A DNA stretch of 64,000 bases, from the NCBI GenBank assembly GCA_964405335.1, contig CAYONP010000013.1, positions 16,088 to 80,087 on the forward strand. The letters are read 5' to 3'. Below are positions 22,144 through 30,310 of the stretch, one piece after another. Under the pieces are notes generated by a model. The model was not told the origin of the DNA, ran no database searches, and worked only from the letters and a program-made list of their open reading frames with translations. Position numbers and translations under genes: made by a program. Source of the stretch: CAYONP01 sp964405335. GTDB lineage: Bacteria > Armatimonadota > UBA10988. Each line of letters starts with the position of its first letter. The stretch's first letter is position 1.

Positions 22144-23177
22144 GAGTCCTGCTCATCCGCCTCAGCGCCCTCGGCGATGTGCTCACCGCCACACCGACCG
22201 CCTCGCTGATCCATGAGCAGCGGCCCGACTGGCACGTGACCTGGCTGATCGAGCGCCAACTGGCGCCCGTGCTGGCGGGCAACCCGGCGGTCGACCAGGT
22301 CATCGCCGTGCCGACCTCGCGCGACTGGCGGCGCCTGGCCACTCGGCCGGTCGAGCTGCTCGGCGCCGCCGGCGCGGTCCGCCGGGCGCTGGCCGAGCCG
22401 TTCGACGTGGTGGTCGACCTGCAGGGACTGGCCAAGTCGGCGGCCTATGCGCTGCTCGCCCGCGCGCCGCGCAAGATCCGCCCGGCCGATGCCTATGAGC
22501 CGGTGCCCGGCGTGTTCACCGAAACGGCGCCGCGGCGCGTCGATCCGGCCTGCATCACTAGCATGTACGTCAGCCTGCTCGAGCCGCTCGGCCTGTTCAC
22601 CACGCGGCCCGAGCAGTACCGGATGACCATGCCGCTGCCGCCGGAGGCCGTGCACCGCGTCGAGGAGCTGATCGCCGCGCGCGGTCTGGCCGCCGGCGGG
22701 TATGTCGCGCTGGTGCCCGGCACCACCCGGCCGCAGAAGCACTGGCACGAAGGTCACTGGCCGCGGCTGGCCGGCCTGCTCCAGCGGCGGCTCGGGCTGC
22801 CCTGCCTGTGGCTCGGCGGGCCGGACGACTTGGCCCTGGTCGAGCGCCTGTCGGCGGACAGCGCCACGCCTACCCAGTCGCTCGCCGGAGCGACCTCGCT
22901 GGCCGAGACGGCGGCGCTGCTGGCCGCCGCGCGGGCGGCGGTGACCGTCGACACCGGGCCGATGCACATCGCCGTGGCGGTCGGTTGCCCGACAGTGGCG
23001 ATCTACGGCTCCACCCCGCCCCGCTGGTTCGGCCCGACAGCGCGCTACGCCGCGCTGTGGCGCGAGTTCCCCTGTGCGCCCTGCATGAGGCGACCGACCT
23101 GCCGGCACTTCGAGTGCCTGACCGCCGTGCGGCCCGAGGATGTCGTCCGACGGCTGGTCGAGCTGCTCGATGCGTGA
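22140..23177 (+). CDS. Glycosyltransferase family 9 (heptosyltransferase)
   Basis: A 345-residue GT9 enzyme of the WaaC/WaaF kind, adding ADP-heptose to the LPS core. Characteristic segments are LIRLSALGDVLTATPTA at the N-terminus, GTTRPQKHWHEGHWPRL in the middle (donor site), and VTVDTGPMHIAVAVGCPTVAIYGSTPP near the C-terminus. A Cys-rich tail (CAPCMRRPTCRHFEC) resembles that seen in many heptosyltransferases. Coupled to gmhB by an ATGA overlap and to the next membrane protein by 8 bp. Which heptose position it serves is unknown. Confidence 0.93.
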   Translation: MRVLLIRLSALGDVLTATPTASLIHEQRPDWHVTWLIERQLAPVLAGNPAVDQVIAVPTSRDWRRLATRPVELLGAAGAVRRALAEPFDVVVDLQGLAKSAAYALLARAPRKIRPADAYEPVPGVFTETAPRRVDPACITSMYVSLLEPLGLFTTRPEQYRMTMPLPPEAVHRVEELIAARGLAAGGYVALVPGTTRPQKHWHEGHWPRLAGLLQRRLGLPCLWLGGPDDLALVERLSADSATPTQSLAGATSLAETAALLAAARAAVTVDTGPMHIAVAVGCPTVAIYGSTPPRWFGPTARYAALWREFPCAPCMRRPTCRHFECLTAVRPEDVVRRLVELLDA

Positions 23178-24735
23178 CCGCCTTCCGCTAGTGGTCGGCC
23201 TTGCGGCAGCGCTGCTCTGCCTCGCCTGGCTCGCGGTTTACGCGGTCACCGGCCGGCTCAGCGACGACGGCCTGCACGCCTATGCCGCACGCGAGCTGCT
23301 GCACGGCCGCCGGCTCTATCTCGATTTCCAGTACCACCAGGCGCCGCTGCTGCCCGTCGTGCTCAGCCGCTGGTTCGCGCTGACCAGCGTGTCGATGCTC
23401 TCGGCCAAGCGGTTTGCCGCCGTGGTGGCGGCGCTGGTGATGGTTCTGACCCTCGCCGCGGCGCACCGCGCCGGCGCCGACCGGCGCGGCCTGGCGGCAC
23501 TGCTCCTGGTGGCCGCCCTGAGCCCGAGCCTGATGCTGCACCTGGGCTATGTCCAGAGCCAGGGCCTGGCCACGCTGCTGGCCCTGGCCGCCTGCCTGGC
23601 GATGATGAGCGGAGGCCCGCCCGCCGGTCCGGGCGACTACAAGGGTCGCCCCTACCGCAACCGCGGTCCCGTCGCGCTGCTGGCCGCCGGCCTGCTGCTC
23701 GGGCTGGCCGCCGGCGCGCGGGTCAGCTTCATTGCCCTTGCGCTACCGCTCTGGCTCGTCGCGCGGCCGCGCGGTGCGCTCGTCGTCGCGGGCGCGGCGA
23801 TTGGCTTGACTGCCGGCCTGGCCGCGGTGTGGCTGCCGTTCGCGCTCGCCGGCGGCCTCGGCGACGCGCTCTACCTGCCCATCGGCCCCGGCGGCGGTGG
23901 CGTCACCAGCCACTTCGTCGCGCTCTATCACGCCGCCGGCGGGCCGTTCGGCTGGCTCACGCAACGGCTGGCCGGCTGGCCCAACCAGCTCATCTATTAC
24001 GCGCCGATCTGGCTCTGGCTCGCCGCCGTCGCCTGGCGGCGCCGGCTCCGCCGCGGCCATTCCGCCGATCTGCTGCTCACCGCCGCGATCGTGCTGACGG
24101 TCGTCCACGGCCTACTGCCGAGCCGGATCAACCACAGTTACCTGATCGTGGCGATGCCGTTCTGGCTCGCCTGGCTGGCCGCGCAGCCGCTGCCGAGGCC
24201 GGCTACACGCGCCGGGCGCGCGGGGCTCGGCATCCTGCTGGCACTCGCCGCGGCGGTCGCGGTCAGCCGCGGCATCGGGCGGATCGACCGCTCCGGCGGC
24301 GCGACGGTACAACACGAGCTGATTGCCGTCGGCGCGCTGCTGGCGCGGACGGTGGAGCCCGACGAGACCATCTTCACCTTCGCCGTCGAGTTCGCCGTCG
24401 CCGCCGACCGGGATGTCTGCCAGGGCATGGCGCCCGGCTACTTCTGCTATTACCCGAACATGGACCGCGCCACGGCCGAGCGGCTCGGCGTGCTCAACCC
24501 CGAGCTGGCGCTGGAGCTGATCGAGAGCGGCGAACCGCGAGCGCTGCTGCTCCACGAGAGCGCCTTCCTGCCGCTCGAGCGAACCGACGTTGCCTGGCCC
24601 GATCGGCAGCTCTTCCTCGACGCGGCGGCGCGGCTCTATGACCCGGTGCAGCGCTGGCCGGCGGTCGGCGAGACGCGTTCGCGACTGACTCTCTGGCTGC
24701 GCCGCGAGGAGCCGGCGGCGCGGCCGGCGAACTGA
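23170..24735 (+). CDS. Polytopic membrane glycosyltransferase (GT39/PMT-like)
   Basis: A 521-residue protein with 9-10 predicted membrane helices (first LVVGLAAALLCLAWLAVYAV, last near GLGILLALAAAVAVSRG) and a C-terminal outer domain of about 130 residues. The first outer loop carries an acidic pair (LSDDGLHAYAARELLHGRRL) in the position of the GT-C catalytic Asp, so it is likely a lipid-linked sugar transferase of the GT39 type. Residues about 150-166 (GPGDYKGRPYRNRG) are hydrophilic, out of character, and encoded by a GTAG-REP hairpin inserted in frame into a membrane loop. The ATG at 23170 overlaps the GT9 stop by 8 bp. Confidence 0.8.
   Translation: MRDRLPLVVGLAAALLCLAWLAVYAVTGRLSDDGLHAYAARELLHGRRLYLDFQYHQAPLLPVVLSRWFALTSVSMLSAKRFAAVVAALVMVLTLAAAHRAGADRRGLAALLLVAALSPSLMLHLGYVQSQGLATLLALAACLAMMSGGPPAGPGDYKGRPYRNRGPVALLAAGLLLGLAAGARVSFIALALPLWLVARPRGALVVAGAAIGLTAGLAAVWLPFALAGGLGDALYLPIGPGGGGVTSHFVALYHAAGGPFGWLTQRLAGWPNQLIYYAPIWLWLAAVAWRRRLRRGHSADLLLTAAIVLTVVHGLLPSRINHSYLIVAMPFWLAWLAAQPLPRPATRAGRAGLGILLALAAAVAVSRGIGRIDRSGGATVQHELIAVGALLARTVEPDETIFTFAVEFAVAADRDVCQGMAPGYFCYYPNMDRATAERLGVLNPELALELIESGEPRALLLHESAFLPLERTDVAWPDRQLFLDAAARLYDPVQRWPAVGETRSRLTLWLRREEPAARPAN
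23631..23656 (-). repeat. GTAG-REP hairpin inside a coding region
   Basis: On the minus strand GGTAG is followed by GGGCGAC, a 7-base loop and GTCGCCC. It has the same build as the intergenic REP hairpins of this window but lies in frame inside the membrane glycosyltransferase gene, encoding GDYKGRPYR. Confidence 0.6.
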
Positions 24736-24751
24736 CCGCCGGAGGACGGCC

Positions 24752-25411
24752 ATGCGCGTGCTGTTTCAGACCGGCGGCTACACCGGCCACCCGGTGGCCG
24801 AGCAGGCCGAGCGGGTGAGCGATTGGCTCGGCGACCGGGCGGTCTGCGTCGCGGTCGAGGGCAACCAGGCCTTCGAGCAGCTCGACGAGTGCGACCTGTT
24901 CGTGCCCATGGGCACCATCTGGCAGGGCCTGCCCGAGGGCTACACGCCGCTCGACGAGGCGCAGAAACAGGGGCTGCGCGAGTTCTGCGCGAGTGGCAAG
25001 CCACTGCTGATCCACCACGGCGCGGTCGCCTGCTACAACGACTGGGACGAGATCCAGCCGCTCTACGGCATTCAGTGGGTGCGCGACGAGTCGACCCACT
25101 CGCCGTTCGATACCTACCCGGTCGAGGTGCGCGCGACGGGCCATCCGGTCATCGCCGGAGTCGACGACTTCTCGATTGCCGACGAGATTTACTACAACCT
25201 GACCATCCGACCCGAGGGCAACTGGCAGACTCACGCCACCGCCGACTGGCTCGATGAGCCGCGACCGATGGTGCTGACCAGTAACGGCGGGCGGGTGCCC
25301 GGCGCCGGCCGCGCGGTCTACCTCGCGCTCGGCCACGACCTGCGCTCGTTCGGCTGCCCGGCGCTGCGCCGGTTGTGGCTCAACAGCTTCGCCTGGTTGA
25401 CCGGCGAGTAA
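24752..25411 (+). CDS. ThuA-like domain protein
   Basis: A 219-residue cytoplasmic protein of the ThuA/glutamine-amidotransferase-like fold. Recognisable parts are the N-terminal strand MRVLFQTGGYTGHP, the acidic turn LDECDLFVPMG, LIHHGAVACYNDWDE, TYPVEVRATGHPVIAGVDDF, and AVYLALGHDLRSF near the end. ThuA proteins occur with sugar oxidoreductases and trehalose or inositol use, though the chemistry is unproven. Here the next gene, 13 bp on, is a Gfo/Idh/MocA oxidoreductase, fitting that pattern. Confidence 0.85.
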   Translation: MRVLFQTGGYTGHPVAEQAERVSDWLGDRAVCVAVEGNQAFEQLDECDLFVPMGTIWQGLPEGYTPLDEAQKQGLREFCASGKPLLIHHGAVACYNDWDEIQPLYGIQWVRDESTHSPFDTYPVEVRATGHPVIAGVDDFSIADEIYYNLTIRPEGNWQTHATADWLDEPRPMVLTSNGGRVPGAGRAVYLALGHDLRSFGCPALRRLWLNSFAWLTGE

Positions 25412-25424
25412 CCCAGGAGTCGGC

Positions 25425-26456
25425 ATGGACGAACGCTATCGCGCCGCGGTGATTGGCTGCGGCCGCGCCGGCGGCACGGGCAGCCACGACGGCGGCTGCC
25501 GCATCGGCTACACCCACGCGCGGATGCACCAGGCCAACCCGCGGGTCGACCTGGTCGCCGCGGCCGACATCAGCCCGGCCAACCTGACCGTCTTCTGCGA
25601 CCAGTTCGGCGTGCCGGGCCGGTTCGCCGATCACCGCGCGATGCTGGCCGCCATGCGGCCCGACATCGTCAGCATCAGCACCTGGGTCGGCCTGCACTGC
25701 GCGATGATCGAGGACTGCGCCCGAGCCGGCGTGCGCGGCATCGTCTGCGAGAAGCCGTTCCTCGCCGCGCCCCGCGAGCTGCGGCGGGTGGCCGATGTGG
25801 CCGGTGAGACGGGGGTCAAGATCGTCGTCTGCCACATCCGCCGCTACCTGCCCGCCTTCCGGCGCGCGCGGGAGCTCTACCTCGACGGCGCGCTCGGCGA
25901 GCCCGTGCTGGTGGCCGCGGGCATCGAAGACTGGGAGCTGGCCGAGTGGGGCTCGCACTGGCTCGACATGTTCCGCTTCTTCCACGGCGACGCGCCGGTC
26001 GAGTGGGTCATGGGCCAGGTGCGCTACCGCGGCAAGCGCGGGTTCGGCCACGCGATGGAAGAGCACGGCCTGGCCTACTGCCAGTTCGCCGGCGGCGGCA
26101 AGGCGCTGCTCGACGGCGGCCACGCGCTGCGCGGCGGCGAGACCATGCGCCTGGCCGCCACGCGCGGCTGCATCGGGATCGAGGGCGAGCACCGGCTGCA
26201 CATCCTCGACGCTGCCGGCGAGCGGGTCGAGGAGTACCCGCACGACTGGTACGGCATCTGGGACCAGATGCTGGCCGACCTGCTCACCTGGCTCGACGGC
26301 GGCCCCGAGCCGATGCTCGGCCACCCGAACATGCTCCAGTCGGCCGAGCTGATGCTGGCCGCCTACGTCTCGGCCGTCCGCCGCGACCGGGTGGACCTGC
26401 CGATGGCGTGGGAGGGGGAGGAGTGGCCGATGGACGTGTTAGAATCGGATGGGTAA
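25425..26456 (+). CDS. Gfo/Idh/MocA family oxidoreductase
   Basis: A 343-residue NAD(P)-dependent sugar oxidoreductase. The Rossmann start is AAVIGCGRAGG, with the motif CEKPFLA and the following HIRRYLPAF typical of the family; the C-terminal domain includes GSHWLDMFRFF. Residues 16-35 form an unusual Gly/His-rich insertion after the nucleotide loop (TGSHDGGCRIGYTHARMH). The substrate is a sugar or cyclitol that cannot be named. It is preceded by ThuA and followed after only 9 bp by the AAA ATPase of the putative defence pair. Confidence 0.9.
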   Translation: MDERYRAAVIGCGRAGGTGSHDGGCRIGYTHARMHQANPRVDLVAAADISPANLTVFCDQFGVPGRFADHRAMLAAMRPDIVSISTWVGLHCAMIEDCARAGVRGIVCEKPFLAAPRELRRVADVAGETGVKIVVCHIRRYLPAFRRARELYLDGALGEPVLVAAGIEDWELAEWGSHWLDMFRFFHGDAPVEWVMGQVRYRGKRGFGHAMEEHGLAYCQFAGGGKALLDGGHALRGGETMRLAATRGCIGIEGEHRLHILDAAGERVEEYPHDWYGIWDQMLADLLTWLDGGPEPMLGHPNMLQSAELMLAAYVSAVRRDRVDLPMAWEGEEWPMDVLESDG

Positions 26457-26465
26457 CAGCCGATC

Positions 26466-27476
26466 ATGATCACCTCGGTGCACTTCGAGAACTGCGGTCC
26501 GCTTCGCGACGCGACGCTGCCGCTGGAGCCGTTCACGCTGATCATCGGGCCGAACGGGAGCGGGAAGACGACGGCGTTGAGGTGTCTGGGGGACGGCCAG
26601 TTCAAGCCACCGACGTCGTTCGCACCCGTCAGATTCGACGACCGGTCCTCGCCGAGCGCCGAGCTGCGATGGTCCGGCGGCTTCGAGTCGTTCATCACGC
26701 GGATCGAGATGCAGGGGGGCAGGCATCTCCACCACGTGTCACGCGGGTCCGAACAGCCTGTGACTGGTCGCGAGCACGACGTGCTCGACCAGCATGTGCG
26801 GCGCGCGCGATACTACACGCTCCAGCCCGAGCAACTGGCGCTGCCATCGCACGTCGGCGAGGCCCAGGAGCTCGCCCGGGACGGCAGCAATCTGGCGGCC
26901 ATGCTCGATTGGCTGAACAGCCTTGAACACGAGTTGTTCGAGCAGCTCAATCGCGCCGTCGCCGCGGTGATGCCGGAGTTCGACCGAATCCTGCTCGACT
27001 CGCCCTCCTCTGGGAGCAAGGTCGTGCTGATGCGCACAGCGAGCGGCGGCTACCGTGTTCCAGCCTCCGCCCTGGCGCAGGGGACCCTCATCGCCCTCGC
27101 GCTGCTCACGCTCGCCTGGTTGCCCCAACCGCCGACTCTCGTCTGCCTCGAAGAACCCGACCGCGGCCTGCACCCGCGCCTGCTCCGCGACGTCAAGAGC
27201 GCCCTGCGCCGACTTGCCTTCCCCGCCGAGTACGACGAGGACCGCGAGCCGGTGCAGGTGATTGCCTCCACGCACAACCCGTTCTTCCTCGACCTGTTCC
27301 GCGACGAGCTCGAGCAGGTCGTCATCGCGAGCAAGCACGGGCTCGAGGCGACCTTCCGGCGCGCGGCAGACGTTCCGAACATCGACCTCATCCTGCGCGA
27401 CAGCATGCTCAGCAATGCCTGGTACACCGGTGTGCTGGGGGGAGTGCCTGAACCAGCATGCGCGTTGCCATCCTGA
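26466..27476 (+). CDS. AAA/ABC-type ATPase (RecF/OLD-like) of a putative two-gene defence module
   Basis: A 336-residue stand-alone SMC/RecF-like ATPase. Walker A is GPNGSGKTT (residues 28-36), an ABC-signature-like SALAQGTLIAL lies at 201-211, Walker B at TLVCLEEPDRGLHP (224-237) and the switch His at STHNP (268-272). This layout matches AAA_15/AAA_21 ATPases of OLD, PARIS AriA and Septu PtuA systems. There is no internal coiled coil long enough for an SMC. Its last 19 bp overlap the next gene, a TOPRIM-like protein, so the two probably form one complex. No clear ribosome-binding site precedes the ATG. Codon use looks less extreme in GC than the neighbours, suggesting transfer. Confidence 0.88.
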   Translation: MITSVHFENCGPLRDATLPLEPFTLIIGPNGSGKTTALRCLGDGQFKPPTSFAPVRFDDRSSPSAELRWSGGFESFITRIEMQGGRHLHHVSRGSEQPVTGREHDVLDQHVRRARYYTLQPEQLALPSHVGEAQELARDGSNLAAMLDWLNSLEHELFEQLNRAVAAVMPEFDRILLDSPSSGSKVVLMRTASGGYRVPASALAQGTLIALALLTLAWLPQPPTLVCLEEPDRGLHPRLLRDVKSALRRLAFPAEYDEDREPVQVIASTHNPFFLDLFRDELEQVVIASKHGLEATFRRAADVPNIDLILRDSMLSNAWYTGVLGGVPEPACALPS

Positions 27477-28087
27477 GCGAGGGCAAGACCGACGCCGCCG
27501 TGGTCCGGCTGCTGGTCGACGCGGTCCTGGGCATCGAGACCCAGCCGGTGCCCGAGCTCGTGCCCATCCACGCAGGCTGGCCGGCGGTCCTCGAGTCGCT
27601 CGCCAGCGCTTTGGCGAACCTGATGGGGCGCAACGACTGCGACGGCCTGGTGGTCTCGTTCGACCTCGACGGCTCGATTGTCTACCCCGACGAAGGAGAT
27701 CCGTACCTCAAGTTCTTGCGCCGGCGCGACGTCAAACAGATCATCGACGCCCACACCGCCGACTGCGCCAATGCCGGCACGCAGCCCGTCCGCATCGCGG
27801 TTGCCGCTGCGCTGCCGGCGCTCGAAGCCTGGCTGCTCGCCGGCACTAAGCTGGCTCAGGATGAAGCGCACTACCTTGCGATTGAGCCCGATGAGCGGAC
27901 GCGCCAGCAACGAGCGGCCCTTAAGCGGCAGAAGTACGGCACCACCGACCCCGTTGGCCCGAAGGCCATTCGAGCGGCGCTCGCCAACGCCGAGCGCCTC
28001 GCCGCCGACCTGAGCATCCTCCGCACCCACTTCCCCATCGGCTTCGGCTGCCTCGAGGCCGATCTCCGCTCCTGGCCGGCAACCTAA
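27458..28087 (+). CDS. TOPRIM-like/DUF4276-type protein partnered with the AAA ATPase
   Basis: A 209-residue protein beginning MRVAILSEGKTD, with E8 in the position of the TOPRIM Glu. A second motif, VVSFDLDGS (D69, D71), gives the DxD, and ALPALEAWLLAG (E123) resembles the conserved E-x-WLL stretch of DUF4276/RloB-like proteins. These three together suggest a metal-binding TOPRIM-type nuclease fold. The C-terminal part is helical. Pairs of a RecF-like ATPase with a separate TOPRIM-like effector are known in PARIS (AriA/AriB), and OLD and Gabija carry both in one chain. No toxin or integrase is nearby. Family naming is by eye; the nuclease role is inferred. Confidence 0.7.
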   Translation: MRVAILSEGKTDAAVVRLLVDAVLGIETQPVPELVPIHAGWPAVLESLASALANLMGRNDCDGLVVSFDLDGSIVYPDEGDPYLKFLRRRDVKQIIDAHTADCANAGTQPVRIAVAAALPALEAWLLAGTKLAQDEAHYLAIEPDERTRQQRAALKRQKYGTTDPVGPKAIRAALANAERLAADLSILRTHFPIGFGCLEADLRSWPAT

Positions 28088-29220
28088 CGCCCCGCCTCCA
28101 CCATCGCCACCACATTCTTCGCCGGCGTGCCCGGTACCAGCGTGTTCGAAGAGCCTAGTATCCAACCACCGCGACCGTCCCACCAGTCCAGGCGCCGCTG
28201 GACGAACTCGCGCACCTGGGCCGGTGTGCCGCGGTGGAGCAGGCTGCCGCAGGGCACGTCGCCCCAGCAGGTGATGTGGGGGTAGCGCTCGCGCACCGCC
28301 GGGATGCTCATCCCCGCGTCGTGGTCGATCTCGCCGTAGCCGTCGGCGCCGGTGGCGATGAAGAACTCGTCGGCGATCGACCAGAGGTTGCCGTCGGTGC
28401 GGTAGACGTACTGCATGCCCAGCGCGTGCAGTCCGTCGCACATCCGCCGCACGCGCGGGGTGACCAGCTCGCGGAACACCTTCGGCCCATAGCACGGGCC
28501 GCGGTTGTCGGCCAGGTCGCCGCCGCCCCAGACCAGCCAGAAGCCCAGCGCGGCCCAGGCCTCCAGGTGGCGCAGGTTGACCTCGACCAGCGCGTCGAGA
28601 TTGCGCGCGACCAGGTCTGGCCGCAGCGCGCAAGCGCTCAGCCAGAGCTCGTCGAGGGGGATCGAGAGGCCGACGCCGCACGGCACTTCGAGGTCCGGGC
28701 AGGCGTCGCGGAGGCGCAGCACTTCGTGGTCGGGCGCGATCTGGGGCGTGGTGGCGCGGGCGGCGTAGTCTTCCCACCAGCGCACCGTCGGTTCCAGCTC
28801 GTCAGGGTCGCTCGGCGGCGGGACAGCGCGCCGGACGGCGGCGCGGTAGAAGGTCTTGGCGGTCGGGTTGTGTCGCCAGACCTCATGGTCGCCGTCGGGG
28901 TCGCCATAGACGAAGTCGAACTCGCCGACCTGCGCGGCGGGCCGGTCGGTCCGCCGCCAGGGCAGGCTGACCATGTCCATGTCGAGCGCGCGGGTGATGG
29001 CGACCAGGTCGGCGAACAGCCCGGCTTCCCATTCCGCGTGGGCCTGGTCACCCCGCATCCAGGCCGCGGCCTCCTCGTAGTGAAGCAGGGTGGCGCCGGT
29101 CGAGGCCGGCCGGCCGAGGATGGCACTCGCCACGTCGGAGGCAATCGCCTGCTCGTAGTAAGGCAGGCGATCGGTGCTCTGGCCGGCAAAGGCGGCGCGG
29201 ATCCGCTCGCGACCGGTCAT
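28084..29220 (-). CDS. Uroporphyrinogen decarboxylase-family (URO-D) protein
   Basis: A 378-residue URO-D superfamily protein: N-terminal TGRERIRAAFAGQSTDRLP, YGDPDGDHEVWR, GLSIPLDELWLSACALRPDLVARN, LVWGGGDLADNRGPCYGPKVFRELVTPRV, YRTDGNLWSIADEFFIATGADGYGEI and GGWILGSSNTLVPGTP. This is the branch widespread in Planctomycetes, Lentisphaerae and Armatimonadetes next to sugar genes, not haem synthesis; some relatives are cobalamin-linked methyltransferases. Its stop overlaps the convergent TOPRIM-like gene by 4 bp. No close partner gene on its strand. Confidence 0.85.
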   Translation of the reverse strand: MTGRERIRAAFAGQSTDRLPYYEQAIASDVASAILGRPASTGATLLHYEEAAAWMRGDQAHAEWEAGLFADLVAITRALDMDMVSLPWRRTDRPAAQVGEFDFVYGDPDGDHEVWRHNPTAKTFYRAAVRRAVPPPSDPDELEPTVRWWEDYAARATTPQIAPDHEVLRLRDACPDLEVPCGVGLSIPLDELWLSACALRPDLVARNLDALVEVNLRHLEAWAALGFWLVWGGGDLADNRGPCYGPKVFRELVTPRVRRMCDGLHALGMQYVYRTDGNLWSIADEFFIATGADGYGEIDHDAGMSIPAVRERYPHITCWGDVPCGSLLHRGTPAQVREFVQRRLDWWDGRGGWILGSSNTLVPGTPAKNVVAMVEAGR

Positions 29221-29286
29221 GCCCGACTCCCGGCGCGCAGTTCACCGCCGATTGGCGCCGCCCTGCCCAGTCGCGAGTCGCGACAA

Positions 29287-29316
29287 CGCAGGAGCCCGGT
29301 TGGCCGGGCTCCTGCG
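29287..29316 (-). terminator. Strong hairpin terminator after the PEP-CTERM gene
   Basis: A perfect 13-bp stem (CGCAGGAGCCCGG / CCGGGCTCCTGCG) with a 4-base loop TTGG begins about 20 bp past the stop codon. It is followed on the minus strand by TTGT rather than a long T-run. This is the clearest terminator in the window. Confidence 0.7.
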
Positions 29317-29336
29317 CTGTGCACTAGGGTCTCGGT

Positions 29337-30203
29337 CTACCGCCGCCGCCGCCGAACGACAGCGACGATGCCGAAGGCCAACAGGCCGATGGTGCCCGGC
29401 TCGGGCACGACGGAGCCGTCGATCGGGCGGAAGTCGTCCTCGAACACCCAGTAGAGGATGTCGTGGTCGCCGCCGGCCGAGCCGGTGCCCGAGGTGAAGC
29501 CGATGAAGGCATCGGTCGAGCCGAGGACCGCGGTCAGGTCGACGACATGGGACAGATAGGCCGCCCCCGGCCGGATGCCGGTCATGTTCAGGCGCACTTC
29601 GAGCAGGTCGGCCGTGCCGTCATAGTCGACCCAGGCGTGCCAGATGTCACCGTCGTTCATGCGCGGCGAGACACTGGCCTGCACCACCGCGTCGACGCTG
29701 CCGTCGAGGTCGATCCCGACGTGGTTGCCATTGCCATCGTCGACTGTTCCATTGTCCCAGGTGTCGAACTCGACCCCGACGCTGTCGTCGATGCCGAGGT
29801 AGCCAATTCCGCCGCCGGCACCGCCGGCGGTGTCGGCCACGGTCTGAACGGCGAAGACGATGCCGTCGGCACCCATCCCGTCAGTGTCCGAGATGCCCTC
29901 GGGATCGGTGATCCGGAACTTGAAGTAGGTGCTGAAGCTGACCTCGGTGGTCAGTGTGATCGGCGCCGTCAGGAAGGCGCTGCCCGCCTGGCCGAGCCCG
30001 TCGGTCAAGCGCAAGACGTATTGCGAGCCGTCATGGATCGGCCCGCCCCCGTTGATGGTATCGGTGCTGCCGTTGAGGGTGAACGCCGACAGGTCGCTGA
30101 AGTCCGTATACGTGATCGTCAGCGACCGGCCGGGCACCACCCACAACAGCACCACCGCGCAGGTCCACACGCCCATCCGGTGGACCTGCCGCAGCAGGTT
30201 CAT
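29337..30203 (-). CDS. PEP-CTERM-anchored L-type lectin-like secreted protein
   Basis: A 288-residue protein with an N-terminal signal (MNLLRQVHRMGVWTCAVVLLWV) and a classical C-terminal sorting signal: VVPEPGTIGLL, a hydrophobic stretch, then RRRRR. Such proteins are processed by an exosortase and placed in the outer envelope or matrix. The body resembles bacterial L-type lectins (DGIVFAVQTVADTAGGAGGGIGYLG... VGVEFDTWDNG, GNHVGIDLDGSVD), a beta-sandwich that binds glycans and needs calcium. The ATG at 30203 has GGGGGAA upstream; the longer frame has no signal. No exosortase gene is in the window. Confidence 0.9.
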   Translation of the reverse strand: MNLLRQVHRMGVWTCAVVLLWVVPGRSLTITYTDFSDLSAFTLNGSTDTINGGGPIHDGSQYVLRLTDGLGQAGSAFLTAPITLTTEVSFSTYFKFRITDPEGISDTDGMGADGIVFAVQTVADTAGGAGGGIGYLGIDDSVGVEFDTWDNGTVDDGNGNHVGIDLDGSVDAVVQASVSPRMNDGDIWHAWVDYDGTADLLEVRLNMTGIRPGAAYLSHVVDLTAVLGSTDAFIGFTSGTGSAGGDHDILYWVFEDDFRPIDGSVVPEPGTIGLLAFGIVAVVRRRRR

Positions 30204-30240
30204 GTCATTCCCCCGAACGCCGGATTGACCGGCCGAACTC

Positions 30241-30269
30241 ATTCTGTGGCGCCGGCCATCGGCTGTCCA
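30241..30269 (-). promoter_or_regulatory. Promoter of the PEP-CTERM gene
   Basis: On the minus strand TGGACA (30264-30269) is followed after 17 bp by CAGAAT (30241-30246), matching the -35 at 5/6 and the -10 at 4/6. Start near 30234 leaves about 31 bases to the ATG at 30203. Confidence 0.5.
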
Positions 30270-30310
30270 TCGGCAGATGAAGCGAACTTGAATGCTGGTC
30301 CGGCCGCGGG

